This document shows, one piece after another, positions 1 to 11,611 of a DNA stretch of 64,000 nt. How positions within the stretch are numbered: the stretch's first letter is position 1; every line of letters begins with the position of its first letter. This DNA is from Pegea sp. RAD2-039 (taxonomy: Eukaryota > Chordata > Thaliacea > Salpida > Salpidae). The stretch covers positions 3,157,001 to 3,221,000 of the forward strand of contig JAQGEQ010000192.1 of NCBI GenBank assembly GCA_034620365.1. Reading direction: 5' to 3'. The notes under the pieces were generated by a model. That model worked only from the letters and a program-made list of their open reading frames with translations, made no database searches and was not told where the DNA came from. Made by a program: the position numbers and the translations under genes.

Positions 1-1831
1 TTACTTAAACATTTTACTACTTTAATAATTATTTAAATGAACGCTGTAAGTACTTTTAAGTCCAAATCCTTAATTTTAGCTTACAAAAGGTTTTTATTTG
101 TTTCTACAACAATATTTAAACTTAGTGGTTATTTTATTACAGTACTTTTCTTATTAGACAATACAATTTTTGTCATAATTTTTTTTGCATTTTAATAACG
201 AATGAAATAAGGTAGTGATAGCTAAAAATAATTTCTATCTTATTCACTTCTACATTATACAGTTTATATATAACAAAACCAACTAAATGAAATTTATTTC
301 AGATTTCCTCAATCTTTTTTCTCACCTTTCTTAATGACTCCATTATTTTTCTCACATGAACGGTCTTATGAATCTTATCTTCTGTGTTTACTGGTAATTT
401 GTCAAAAAAATGCATTTTGTAAAGTCATTTACCAACAGCTTTTTCATTTTAATCTATTCTAAAATTCTCTAAGACTCTTATGGTAAGCTTTTAATTTATA
501 CAAAATTACTTCTAGAAGTTAGAAATGTTTTGAAGAGCTTTCTGGTTCTGTGAGCTTTTCTATGTTTATTTTGTGATCTTAAAAAGATCTTTGTTCTTTT
601 AGAATTTTAATGTTTTAAATCTTATGTTTGAGTTAGTGTTTGAATCAAAAATGCATTGACAAAGCTCTCAAAAATCTTCAGCTTGTTAATTCTATTACGA
701 TTTAATTTTTTTCTTCAGAATTTGTTACATGCAATTTTATTTTTCATTTTTAAAAGCATTATGGAAAACATTTTGAATTTGTTATTTCTTTTAAATTATC
801 TAAACTGTTATTCATTGACATAAAAAACAAGCTTATGTCTTTATTTAATTTTTTACAGTTTACTCTTGAAATATTTTCTAAATATAATCAAGAATTTCTT
901 TTACAAATATATTTTTCAACTAATCAACAGTAGTTAACTTTTCAACTGTTCTTATTTTTATTTGGTGAAATGGATTTTCAAAAATTTTCTTTAATTATAT
1001 TATAGTTTTTATAATACGTTGATTGTTTAGATTGGTGAAATTTAATTTTTTTAAATTGTTTTAAACAGTTTTCTGCACTACTGAAACCCTCTGGCAGTTC
1101 AATATTATTATAGAGCTTAAATTATATCAACAATGAACATCTAAGTAAAATTTAATTAAGTATACTGCCTATATAGATACTTAAGAAATATTTTAGGATA
1201 TTAAATTCTTATTTATTACAAAAAAAAGATGATGAATAATTTTAGAAAGCAAAAAGGTTTTATTTTATGAAACTATATTTTCTTAATTTACTTAAGTATC
1301 AAAATCTAAAATTTTGTCAATTCTTTCAAACTGTTTGTCATAATCTAATATTTCAAGTAATATTAGAAAGTATAAAATCTTTATGATAAGGGTTATATAA
1401 CGCACTTTTGGCAAATTTTGTAAAAATGTAGTTAACAGTAAATTTAAAGCTGTATTTCTATAATATCATGATAACACTGACTTACAGACAGACAGGTTTG
1501 TTTAAAGACATTTTTACTGAATTTGAATGGTGAGTTATAGAAAAAGTACATAAACAGATCACCTGTTCAAAGTTTTAAAAGATCAATTTTACTTTTTTAT
1601 ATTAAATCTGTTCAGCAAACAATCATCAATGTAATTTTCAGTTCTAACAATACTCCGACTGATGTGATCATTTTTCCTATAAATTTGATTTTCTATATAA
1701 AAAAAACAGTTTTTAATTTGATTTATCGGTTAAAGTAAGTTCTACTAACATCAAGGCAATAAAAAATAATAGCAAGGTTATAAAAAAAATTATCATTTTA
1801 AAATTTTATAATATTACTTTTAAAAATTATT
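1..1831. other. AT-rich intergenic DNA, no gene seen
   Basis: I see no open frame, RNA gene or repeat that can be supported here. The sequence is strongly AT-rich with long A and T runs and frequent stops in all frames. It ends where a 5'-truncated LINE copy begins. Confidence 0.6.
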
Positions 1832-4037
1832 ATCCGGTGTTGAATGGATTTCTGTTTTCAACTCTACCGAAGACACCAATACTATTTACTCAAGGTTTAT
1901 TAACATCGTTAAAGAGTCAATCGAAAAATTCATACCTTTTTATAGAGCCAACAAAAAACCACATTTGCCCAGATATTTAAGAAATTTACAACATTTGAAA
2001 AACCTCCTATACAGACAAACTATAGCAGACCCTTCTTCCATCAAATCTCTGTACAAAGATCTTTGTATAGCTTACAAGAAATCTATTTCTAATTTCTATT
2101 TAGAAAGAGAAAGTGCAGTCTTATCTTCACCTAGCAAAAAAACTTTTTTTGGTTTCATAAATCACAAGCTTAAGACGAGATCTAAAATACCTCCCTTAGT
2201 TGATAACACCAACCAGTTTGTGATGGAACTAGAGAATAAAGTTGAATTGCTAAAGAATCAATTTAATAACGTTTTTAAAACCGATGATGGCAATACTCTT
2301 TCTCTTTCCTACTACGATATTCTTACAAATGTCTCTGAGATGGTAGATCTTGACATAACGGTCGATGTGGTAACTAAGGCTATCATCAGTTGCCAACACC
2401 CCTGATCAGATCCAAGCTTTGTTTTTAAGAAAAAGTAATTCCTCTTTATCTACTACCTTTATCGCTACTCTTTAACAGGACTCTTAGGCGAGGAAGAGTT
2501 CAACAAATTTGGAAGAAAGCTATCATTACTCCAATTCATAAAAAGGGTACCAGAAACACTGCACATAACTACAGACCAGTTTCGCTGACTTCAATTATTT
2601 GCAGAACTCGAGAACATATCATTCACAATTATGTGACCAGTCATTTAATGGAGCACCATCTAGCTATGATGTCCAGCATTGCTTTTCCTGACTCAACATC
2701 TTACTTTTCTCAATGAGCTTCTTCTTGTGACATCATATATCTCGATTTTGCTAAACCGTTATTCTATCCCACACAACAAGCTCATTACTGTATTGAAAAA
2801 CTTAAAAATCAACAGCTTTACCTTACAGTGGATTGAAGACTATCTATCAGGTAGAACCCAACAAACTCGTGTAGAAAGATCTTTTTATCTACTTCTAGTC
2901 AAATTACTAGTGATGTTTCTCAGGGTTCTGTGCTGGGTCCCCTTCTCCTTTTAATTTTCATCGAAGACCTCATCAGAAGACTAGTAGCAATAGATGATGT
3001 CAGAGTGTTTGTGTATGCAGATGACATCAAGCTATTATCTTGTAATCCTTTAAAACTTCAAACTGCACTACACATTGTAGAAAACTGGTCTACGAACTGG
3101 CAGCTCATAATCCAGCCAACCAAGTCTGAACTTATAACTTTTTCTCGTAAACCAGCTGCAAACTCCTTGAACCAATACTCCATCAATGGATTTATTATTT
3201 AGTATTTTCGGTCCTAGACTTCGGCATTTCTCTATCATCGGACTTTAAATGGCACAATTATGTTTCCAAAATCTTTGGAAAATCAATCAACCTTGTGTAA
3301 CTTATTATAAAGACCTTTAATTCTAAGGATCCATACTTTTTTATCAATCTTTTCATATTGTACGTATGTCCAACTCTTGAGCACAATGTAGATGCCATAT
3401 CAGAAAATTTAGATAGTGATATCAAAAAAATCCAGTCTGTTCAAGCGACATTTACAAGATTAGTATGCAGGAAACTTAATACTAAATATGATAGTTTTAA
3501 ACATCGTTTCAGCTTCTTCAATTTAGATACTTTGGAAATTCGACGAATTAAATATAACTTAATTCTTATTTTTTAAATTATCCTTAGTTTAATCGACCTT
3601 CAGTTTGATGATTTCTTTTCCATTAGCCCTTCCCTCAAGTTATATTAACTCAGATGACACACGTTACACCTTAATAAGCCCATATCACCTGGTACATTAA
3701 TCAGATTGATTTTTTCTCATACCGCACACTTAGTACATGGAACCAGCTGCTATCAGACATTGTCATGTCAGAATCACTCGTGTTGTTCAAGAAGAATTTG
3801 AACCGTTATAATACTGCTAACACTGCCATTTCTAAACTGTTAATTTTTCTTTTTTAATATTACTATAATTCTATGTAATTATTCGCTGTTATATGCTTTC
3901 AGGACTACCTAAATGCCATGTGCTACATCTTTTTCTTTCTGTATTTCTAACTTAATAGATTTTATTTAGAGAATGTGTGTTAGCGAGAGGTGCTCTCTTC
4001 AGGCACCCTCCTTTGCATTTATTCTAATAAATAACTA
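1832..4037 (+). mobile_element. Decayed CR1/Jockey-like LINE copy, 5'-truncated
   Basis: This is a 5'-truncated, inactive copy of the family whose near-intact member lies at 32340-36183. Homology starts near 1832, at the residues just before the linker between endonuclease and reverse transcriptase, and continues to the 3' UTR. Frames are broken repeatedly. Open pieces at 1965-2405, 2930-3202 and 3358-3576 match the linker, the RT region with the YADDIKLL catalytic motif (about 3016-3040) and the C-terminal region respectively. The conserved 3' UTR block with the GGTGC/GCACC hairpin is at about 3985-4015, followed by an AATAAATAA tail. Frameshifts, nonsense codons and lost start codons mark it as an old pseudo-element. 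Confidence 0.9.
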
Positions 4038-6785
4038 AGTTTTTCTTATTTTTAAGCTGAGTGGTCCGCTAGTTATATTGTTTTTTATTGGAGGATATTA
4101 AAAATTACTTTTGGCTTCTGCTATTTTTTGCAGTAATAAATCTTTTTTATAACTGTTCCAGTGAAGTTTCAATAAAGCACAATTGTTATTATTAAAAAGA
4201 TGTTTTGCCCACTGATGAGACTGTAAGCAGCAATTTTTATCAAATAAAAATTTGTTTTTAATTGCTGAAAATTATAAAAGCCAAGATAGCAGGTCAATTC
4301 AATTATCGTTTCTACCTAAATGAGTAATTACCGCAGTAATTGTATTACCAAGGTACTCCACATGTAACTTTAAACAACTAACTTAATAAAATAGACATAT
4401 TTTATTAATAAAAAATCTAAACCAAATCAATATTAAAAACTTTTTATGATCTAGTAACTTCACAGAAATGTTATCATAGATACATTTTAGGTAAGAACGT
4501 AATTTTGAGTTTCAATAAAAAAATATATAATTTTAAAATAAATACATCATTAAAATTGTGCAGATGACAAAAGATTGATTTTTGCAAATTCGAATCCTTT
4601 GCTATATTTACAACTTAACTGTGAACTTTAGAGACAGTTTAAAAAATATAATTCTTGCTTGAATTTTGACTTTGAAATAAAGGGGTTTTTAAACTGTCCC
4701 TAAAGTTATTCTTTATATTTTCACATATACATTTGTTATTTTACATAATATTTACGCTCATTAATTTCTAAAAGCTCCACCCATAAAACAGTAATAGAAT
4801 AAAAAAGTTAGAAAATATATTTAGCTTGGTTATAAGTATCTAAAGTTACTAAAAGATACATTTTTAAGGTCCATGTTTTTTATCAATAATGTAAATTTGT
4901 TACGTTGAAAACAAGTTTAGGAGGTTTTGGCTTTTTTTTCAAATGGCACGAATTTTTTTCTTGTAAAATTTAGCACGCTGATAAGTCGCGTTGGCAGTAC
5001 TACGAACCGAATATTACCATTTTACTCGATTTCTGCCCGCCTTTTATATTTTAAAAGAATGATCTTATTTTTAAGTTAACATTTCTGCTTTTTAATTATT
5101 TTTGTTTATTTAATTTCTTTCTATTGATGGTTTGTTAATCAGTTACTGTAACTTTTGACCGCAAAGTGAAAAACCTTTTAAACATTATTCTTTTTTAGCT
5201 AATTATTCCTTTTTTGTTGGTTTTATTGGTTGAGTATAGTATTTTCACAATTTTTGTAGTTGACTGAATTATATCTGATATTTATTTAATTTATTTTTAT
5301 TTAAAATATGCTTTTTCACTTATTATTTTTATGATTGTAAAAATAATATTTAAGATATTTAAAATTGACTCAAATATGTTCTAGTTTGATGAAATTTTGT
5401 AGAATCTATAACAATTTGATTAGTTAAATAAAAAACAGTTTTGCAATTGATAAAAGTAAAATATTTTGTAATAAAAGATTTTATACATTTTCTTTTAACA
5501 ATATAAAGGATATAATATAAAAGAAATATGAAAAAAAAATTTTTTGTTATAATTAAAAAAAGACAATTCCTTTTGCATTTTAGAATAATTTTTTTTTTAT
5601 TAAGATTAATGATTTGCTTTATTGTAATTTATTTTTTTTCATATTAGCTTTTTTAAAGGACTCATACTATGAAGCTTTATTATATTAATGTTTTTTTTTT
5701 ATTTCTAATTGAGTTGAATCATGATATATGAAATACAAAAAAGCTTTAAAATGCTTTAACAAATTTTTACTCATATATTTATTTTGTGTCTCTTTCACAC
5801 ATACCTTTTATTTGTTATTTGATTTTAACCAAGTAGTTTGACCTTTTTATTTGTTTTATATAACAATTAAGTATAAAACTTTTATTATGTTCATTAATTT
5901 AAAAGTATAATTCTAGTTTTATAACAGCAATTTTTGACCCTTTAGTAATAAAGTTTATATTCTTATAATATATAAGAGCTAATTTTCTAAATTTTTATGT
6001 TAAAGAAACAGTCAATTTTATAGATTTTATAGAAATATAATATTTAAATTTGTTGTTCAAATATTTCATCTTATAGTAAAAATTCTTATATAATTTTTTC
6101 TTATAACTTTCACTATATGATGAATTTTTTATAAACTATTTCTGTGTCCTAAATATTATCTTAAATATGTTAAATCTTTTTTTAAGATTAATTTGAAGTA
6201 GCAAATTAAAATTCTAGTAATGGATATATTATTTCTTATTTATTTCAAATTGAAATATTTATATCATTGGTTTTATCATAATTGTGTCATTATTAAGGTG
6301 TTTTTATTTTTAATATTTATTAAAATTGAACTTATAAATTTATAACATTTAAATTTTTTCAATCTGTGTAGTTTTTTCAATCATTATTATTTAACAACTA
6401 TTAATATTATTGAATTTTGCTAATGGTAACATTATCTTAATAAGCTGTTTGTACTATTATAATTCTTGCTTGAATATAAACTTTCAAAGTTATTAATATA
6501 TAATCTAACAACTTTATTTTTTAAATCAGGGTTATACTGAAACTTGATATATTTTAAAAACTTGTTTATTAAGAACATCGTTTAACATGTCTAGTAAGTT
6601 CACTTGAAGTTTTTAAAACTATTATTTACTTTAGATGTTGTAAAACCAATAGTTGCAATTATAAAAACTTAACATATAAAGCACTTTTATAAATTAGTAA
6701 TTTTGAATCTGTTGATGTGTTCTAGTAATTATTTCTATAACTATTTTTTAAGCAGTTTTTAAAACTTTGTATTCTTCTTCTTCAG
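4038..6785. other. Intergenic DNA upstream of eIF4B, with one inverted repeat
   Basis: No coding frame is supported. The first exon of eIF4B must lie upstream of 6786, but I could not identify it. A less AT-rich patch at about 4970-5050 is the best place to look for a promoter or 5' exon. A 22-bp imperfect inverted repeat lies at 4624-4707. Confidence 0.5.
4624..4707. repeat. 22-bp near-perfect inverted repeat with 40-nt loop
   Basis: The left arm 4624-4645 and right arm 4686-4707 are reverse complements with a single mismatch. The core is GACAGTTTAAAAA on the left and its complement on the right. A transcript would form a 22-bp stem with a loop of about 40 nt. It could be the termini of a very small MITE, a hairpin RNA precursor, or chance in AT-rich DNA. 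The arms include GGGAC and ACAGT, so they are not purely AT. Confidence 0.6.
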
Positions 6786-9700
6786 ATAAAAAAGGAAAAA
6801 AGAAGGGAAAGACTCTGAGTCTAACTGATTTCCTGAACACAACTGATAGTCCTAAGTCATCTAATAGTTTCAACTGGGCTGATGAAACTGATTTCTCACA
6901 AATTAACAACTGTATGTATTTTCAGTTATTTGTGTTTAATAAATAATTACCAAAATATTTAATATTGAAAATAAATTTTTATGTATTTCAAAGTAATTAA
7001 TTAAATTTTAAGGTTTTTATGAATGATTCTACAAAACTGATTTTTAGGAAAATAATAATTAACATTCCAGAATCTGTTTAAATATTATTGAAGCTTTCTA
7101 GATATCACAATCTTCTAATTTTTTTATTAGCTAACCAGGAAACCTTCTGATTTCAAATTATTATTGACATAATGACCGATGTCTTTTACACTTTAAATCC
7201 ATAAAGTCACAAATCATCTCAAATTAATCAATTTTCTTATTATTTGTAGCTTCATCATATCAAGGTGGAGGTGGCTCAAAACAAAAAGTTATCAAATTAC
7301 CCACAGCACCAAGAGCAGCTCTCGAAACAGACTCAGATATTTGGAGTCATGTCCCAGAGACTGGTCCATTCACTGCTTTTCTGGGCAATCTTCATCAAAG
7401 CTTTGACGAGGAAAAAGTTGTGGAATTGTTCCCAAATTTGGAGGTACACACGTCTACTGTGATCTCTTTGAAATCTACTAATCACTTCATCTTCAGGTCA
7501 ACCACGTGCGCCTACCTCGTGAGAAAGAAGGACCCCTACGAGGATTTGGTTATGTTGAATTTGCAGATCGGGAATCACTGATAGCAGGTCTGAAGATGAA
7601 GGATTCATTGCAACAAACAGGAGTTCGAATCGATATTGCAAGTAACCGAAATCGAGGTTCATGTCTACTTCTTCCTACTTGTTCCTATTTTTAAACTGAT
7701 CCTTTCGCAGATGATGGGCAGGATAGTTTTCGACGAAATCGTTCAAATTTTTCAAGTATGTCTGAAATAGGAGAGGTTAACTGGAGAGAGCGCTCTCATG
7801 AACCATCCCGCAACTTCTCGAACTCTTACAGTAATATTTCTAAGATCATCTCACCTTCAAACTCATCCTTATTCATCTTCAGATGATTTTGATTCTCGTC
7901 GGCCAGGTTACGATGACAGAAGACGCCCAGGTGGCTACAACAACCGCGGTAACTTCTTTAAACACCATCAAATCAACCATTTAATTTTTTTTTTCAAATT
8001 AAGGTCCAAGAGACGATTACAGACGCGACGATTTTGAACAAGTTAGTTTTCTATTTTATCTAAACTCTTTGCAGTAAACAGAAGTTTCAATGTTTGCAAC
8101 AAAATGCCGAAACCGCTCAACTTTCTCCACTAAATACTTGCTGTTCACTGTAGCGTGACCGAAGTGGTTACAATCGACAATGGTCACATGACAACGGACC
8201 TCGTCGGCCCGGATACGAATTTAGTCGACACAGCAGCCGTCCGAATCCTGGAGGTTATCAGCGATTCAATGATCAGGCTGATCAGACAGATCGCTACAGA
8301 AAAGATGAGGGACCGCGCGAGCGCCCTGCTCTTAAACTTCAGCCTCGCCAGAAGCCCGTGGAAGCAACAAGTGAAGCACCCAGGTTTGTGTCCTCATACA
8401 ATCTTTGAAATGATTTAAATAGAACTCCTGAGAACTCTCGGTATCGCTTCATTCGTTGGTTGAAAAGATCAACAATTTCGTAGTTTATGTTCCAAAGATT
8501 TCTATTCGTAAATTCATTTAAAAAATGAAATTTTTCAAACGTTTGAGTTGGCAGTGCTAGATTGCGGCCAATTTATTGGGTCCGCAGACCACCTGGCGAG
8601 TCTTCGGTAGCTTGGAATCTAAATATGATCTTGATTTGTATATAGATCTGCTTCGATATTCGGAGGCGCGAAGCCAGTCGATACCAGCGAACGGGATAGA
8701 GCTATAGATGAAAAATTGATTGAGCAACAGAAGTAAGTGATTGATGAGGAAGAATTGAGGATGTAACCTGAAGGATTGATTGTTTCAGAAGGGTGGTTGT
8801 GACTGATGTGGCTGAAGAGAAGAAGCCAGTTGAGATAACGAAAAAAAAGTAAGAAGTAAAAAACGATTAATAATTGAAAGTAGCAAAAGTTGTTTTTTCA
8901 GAAGTGTAAATATTTTCGGTGCTGCGAAGCCTGTCGATACAAGCGCACGTGAAAAAGAAATCGAAGAAAAGATACAAAATAAATTCTCAAATATCAAGTG
9001 AGTAGATAAAGTGGGTGGAGGTGAAAAGATCTTAATAAATCCACCTCGGCAGGATTGAGAAGCGAGAGAAGGAACCGTTTTATAGCGATGAAAAATCGAG
9101 AAAATCTTCATCTTCATCAACTCAATTTGAAACAGAAGTAAAGAAGTCAGCACCACCACCACAGCAGCAGAAAGCGACAGTGAATGAAGTCGCGAAGCCT
9201 GAGTATAAATTGGCGCCCACCCCATCACGAAACGCGTGGGCAAACGCGACTCCGAAGATCATTCCCGGTTCGGCATTTCGCATTTTTTTACATCTGATTT
9301 TCACCTCAACATTTTCAGATCAAGCTCCTGAATCCGACACTTCATCTCGAGGCGAGCGCCAAGAAGCTGAAGGCGGCTTAAAATACTCCAATGAAGTCTT
9401 TGAAAGGTTCATTTGATTTCTTTTTGATCCTCTATAAATCAGAGTATCTTTAGAACACCAGAGGGCGCTGCTGAAAGCCAAAATCGCGTTTCTACTCCAG
9501 GGGATAATTATCAACGAAAAGAGAAGCTATTTCTTCCACGTCGCGATGGCAACCAGCGATGGGATAAAAAGCCACGACAATCAGCTGGCTATCGAGTAAA
9601 CTCCGCCACCTAGTGTTTGAGCGATCAGTTTGATGTTAAATTTTGACAGAATGACGATAATCGTCGCGCGGGTCACTTCTCGAATCAACGTCGTCGTGGT

Positions 9701-10114
9701 GATGGAGACGGCGGCATCGATGACACCTTCCAAAGACCATCACGTCAAAACCAGCATCGATACAGCAACAACAGGTAGTTGTTAAGGTGACTTGGTCACT
9801 TGATGGTTGCTAACAGCGGTTTTGTTGTCAACAGAGAAGTTCATGATCGAAGACGCGATAGAAACTTCGATAACAAAAGTGACTACCTCCAACCGGCTTC
9901 GATTCATTACGATTTAATTGTTTCTATTTCAGCTTCAGTTATGAAAAAACAAAGACCAGTCAAAAAACCAGGTCTGACGCCTGGACAGACCGATAGAGAC
10001 AGTGCGCCCGACTTCGTTCGCTCAAGCAAGTTTTCAGTGCTGGAATGTGATCTTCCAGAAGATGATATTCAAGATGCTCCTCCCCAATCTAATTCTGTCG
10101 TCAGCGAGCAGTGA
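6786..10114 (+). CDS. EIF4B: Eukaryotic translation initiation factor 4B (5' exon missing)
   Basis: eIF4B stimulates the eIF4A helicase during mRNA recruitment to the 40S ribosome in the cytoplasm. Sixteen exons join in frame: 6786-6911, 7250-7443, 7497-7656, 7711-7830, 7883-7948, 8004-8041, 8154-8383, 8646-8732, 8789-8848, 8902-8997, 9053-9267, 9319-9406, 9454-9595, 9650-9774, 9835-9878 and 9933-10114. They encode about 657 residues; human eIF4B has 611. The N-terminus has the KGKTLSLTDFL block and a WADETD motif. Next comes one RRM with RNP2 (TAFLGNL) and RNP1 (RGFGYVEF), then an Arg/Asp/Tyr/Gly-rich DRYG-like region, RPALKLQPR, and the signature SIFGGAKPVDT. A second copy, NIFGAAKPVDT, follows about 44 residues later. 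The C-terminus ends with KFSVLE and an acidic tail. The first exon supplies one base to the first codon here; I could not find it. The last intron (9879-9932) has a GTGACT donor, and reading through it also stays open, so it may be retained. Confidence 0.93.
8384..8645 (+). other. Longest resolved eIF4B intron after 7.2 kb, with GC-richer block
   Basis: Most neighbouring introns are 45-60 bp; this one is 262 bp. It contains a block at about 8550-8620 noticeably richer in GC than the intron flanks. An acceptor-like CAG precedes the block and a GTAG donor-like site follows it. The enclosed 52 nt are open, but the exon phase would not match the next exon, so I do not call it coding. Confidence 0.4.
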
Positions 10115-11611
10115 TTTGATGAGGATGCAATTGAGCGAGCAGTGTAAAATTCGATTATCTATGGATTGTTGGATTTAAGAAGAGGCGGTTTTTTGTTTGA
10201 CGATTTCCTTGATGGCCAGATATGAAATGATTCATGTCAATTTGTTGATTTGATAAAAACCCATTTTTATTTATAACTTCAAAACTTGATTTCAATGTCT
10301 TTTCTGATAGAAGTTCCTTCTGCTGATAACTTGATTTAATTGTTTTAATTTGTTGTTGTTTGTTTTTGCAAATTGGATACTGAAGAAAAAATTTTATGCA
10401 TTTTTTACTATCGGTTAGATTACAATCAACTTACTAATCCTCCACTGGCTGGTCTTCTCAGATCATCATTAAGACCCCTTAAAACCGCCCTAAAACTCCG
10501 CCGTCATCTTCAAGTCCCTCCAATTAAATTTTTACATCTATGCTCGCTTTGATTGAGTATAAGTTACTTTTGAGAAGGTCTTTCTACAATTTTACATTAT
10601 AGTTCTGATTAATTATAAAAAGTCCTATCACCAAAAGCTTGTGCTCTAGCATCCCTTTCGACCTAATGATAGAAACCTGATTTTTTGGTGTTTCAACAAC
10701 TCAAATGCTATTATTCAACGTGTGTGCTATAGTGAACAATGATAATTTTGGGATTACAGCTCTTTTGCTTAGGATAAAAACAGTTGTGTATGTTTGTGTG
10801 ATTGTCTGTTTGTGGTTAATAAATAAATCAGGATTTTGTCACGTTTAGAGTGATGAGTGCAGAATCATTAGAAGGTTATCATTTGATTCAAGTTGAGTTT
10901 CAAGATTTATTTGTGGCGCTACTTATTGAGCAGTTTTATGAAATCTATTTTTTTGTTTTATTGTTTTATTAAAGTGATCAAAAATAAAATGGAAGTTTGA
11001 GGTTTAGTAGCAACGCTTCATCGTGTTTCAGTAAATGTGTATTTCAGACACAACCAGGGTAGAGTTGGTGGAACGATTACCGAACAATCACAAAAAATCA
11101 TTTTTTTTTTACTTTATTTTTAGTAATTTAGTAAATTCATTATCACAGAATATTTAAAAATCGATCTATAAGAAATTATATCAGTTTTTTGATCCTTTTA
11201 AATTTCCACTCACAAATTTATTTTTCAAATAATAAATTTATAAGCCGGCCGTTTAAATATTAAACTATCAGCTAAACAAAATAAAAAATACCTAAATTAA
11301 AGATATATTTCATCGTTTAGTTGATGACTACATATATATCAGTTGTAATTTAGAATTAATTTGATTTCACGGAAGAACCTATTGCTGAAATTTAAAAGAA
11401 ATTAAAAGTACAAAAAATTTTAAAATAAAACACCTCAAATTAGATGTGCAAACCTCTAATCTTTAAAAATCTTTAAATATTTTCTGGAAAACTCTGATTA
11501 AAAATAAAACATCGAAGTTAGATAACACCAGTGATAACAAAATAAAAAAAGAATCAAAAACTGAATGAAGTTTTTCTAATTTTATATAAATTAAAAAAAA
11601 AAACAGATAAT
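10115..11611. other. eIF4B 3' UTR and convergent intergenic space
   Basis: The region lies between the eIF4B stop (+) and the SLC33A1 stop (-). AATAAA-type signals on the plus strand occur near 10821 and 10984 and may end eIF4B transcripts. No further gene is seen. Confidence 0.6.

Noticed and set aside
8785-9304. Long minus-strand open frames opposite eIF4B
   Set aside because: They overlap verified eIF4B exons and introns, have no family similarity, and read as hydrophobic antisense text.
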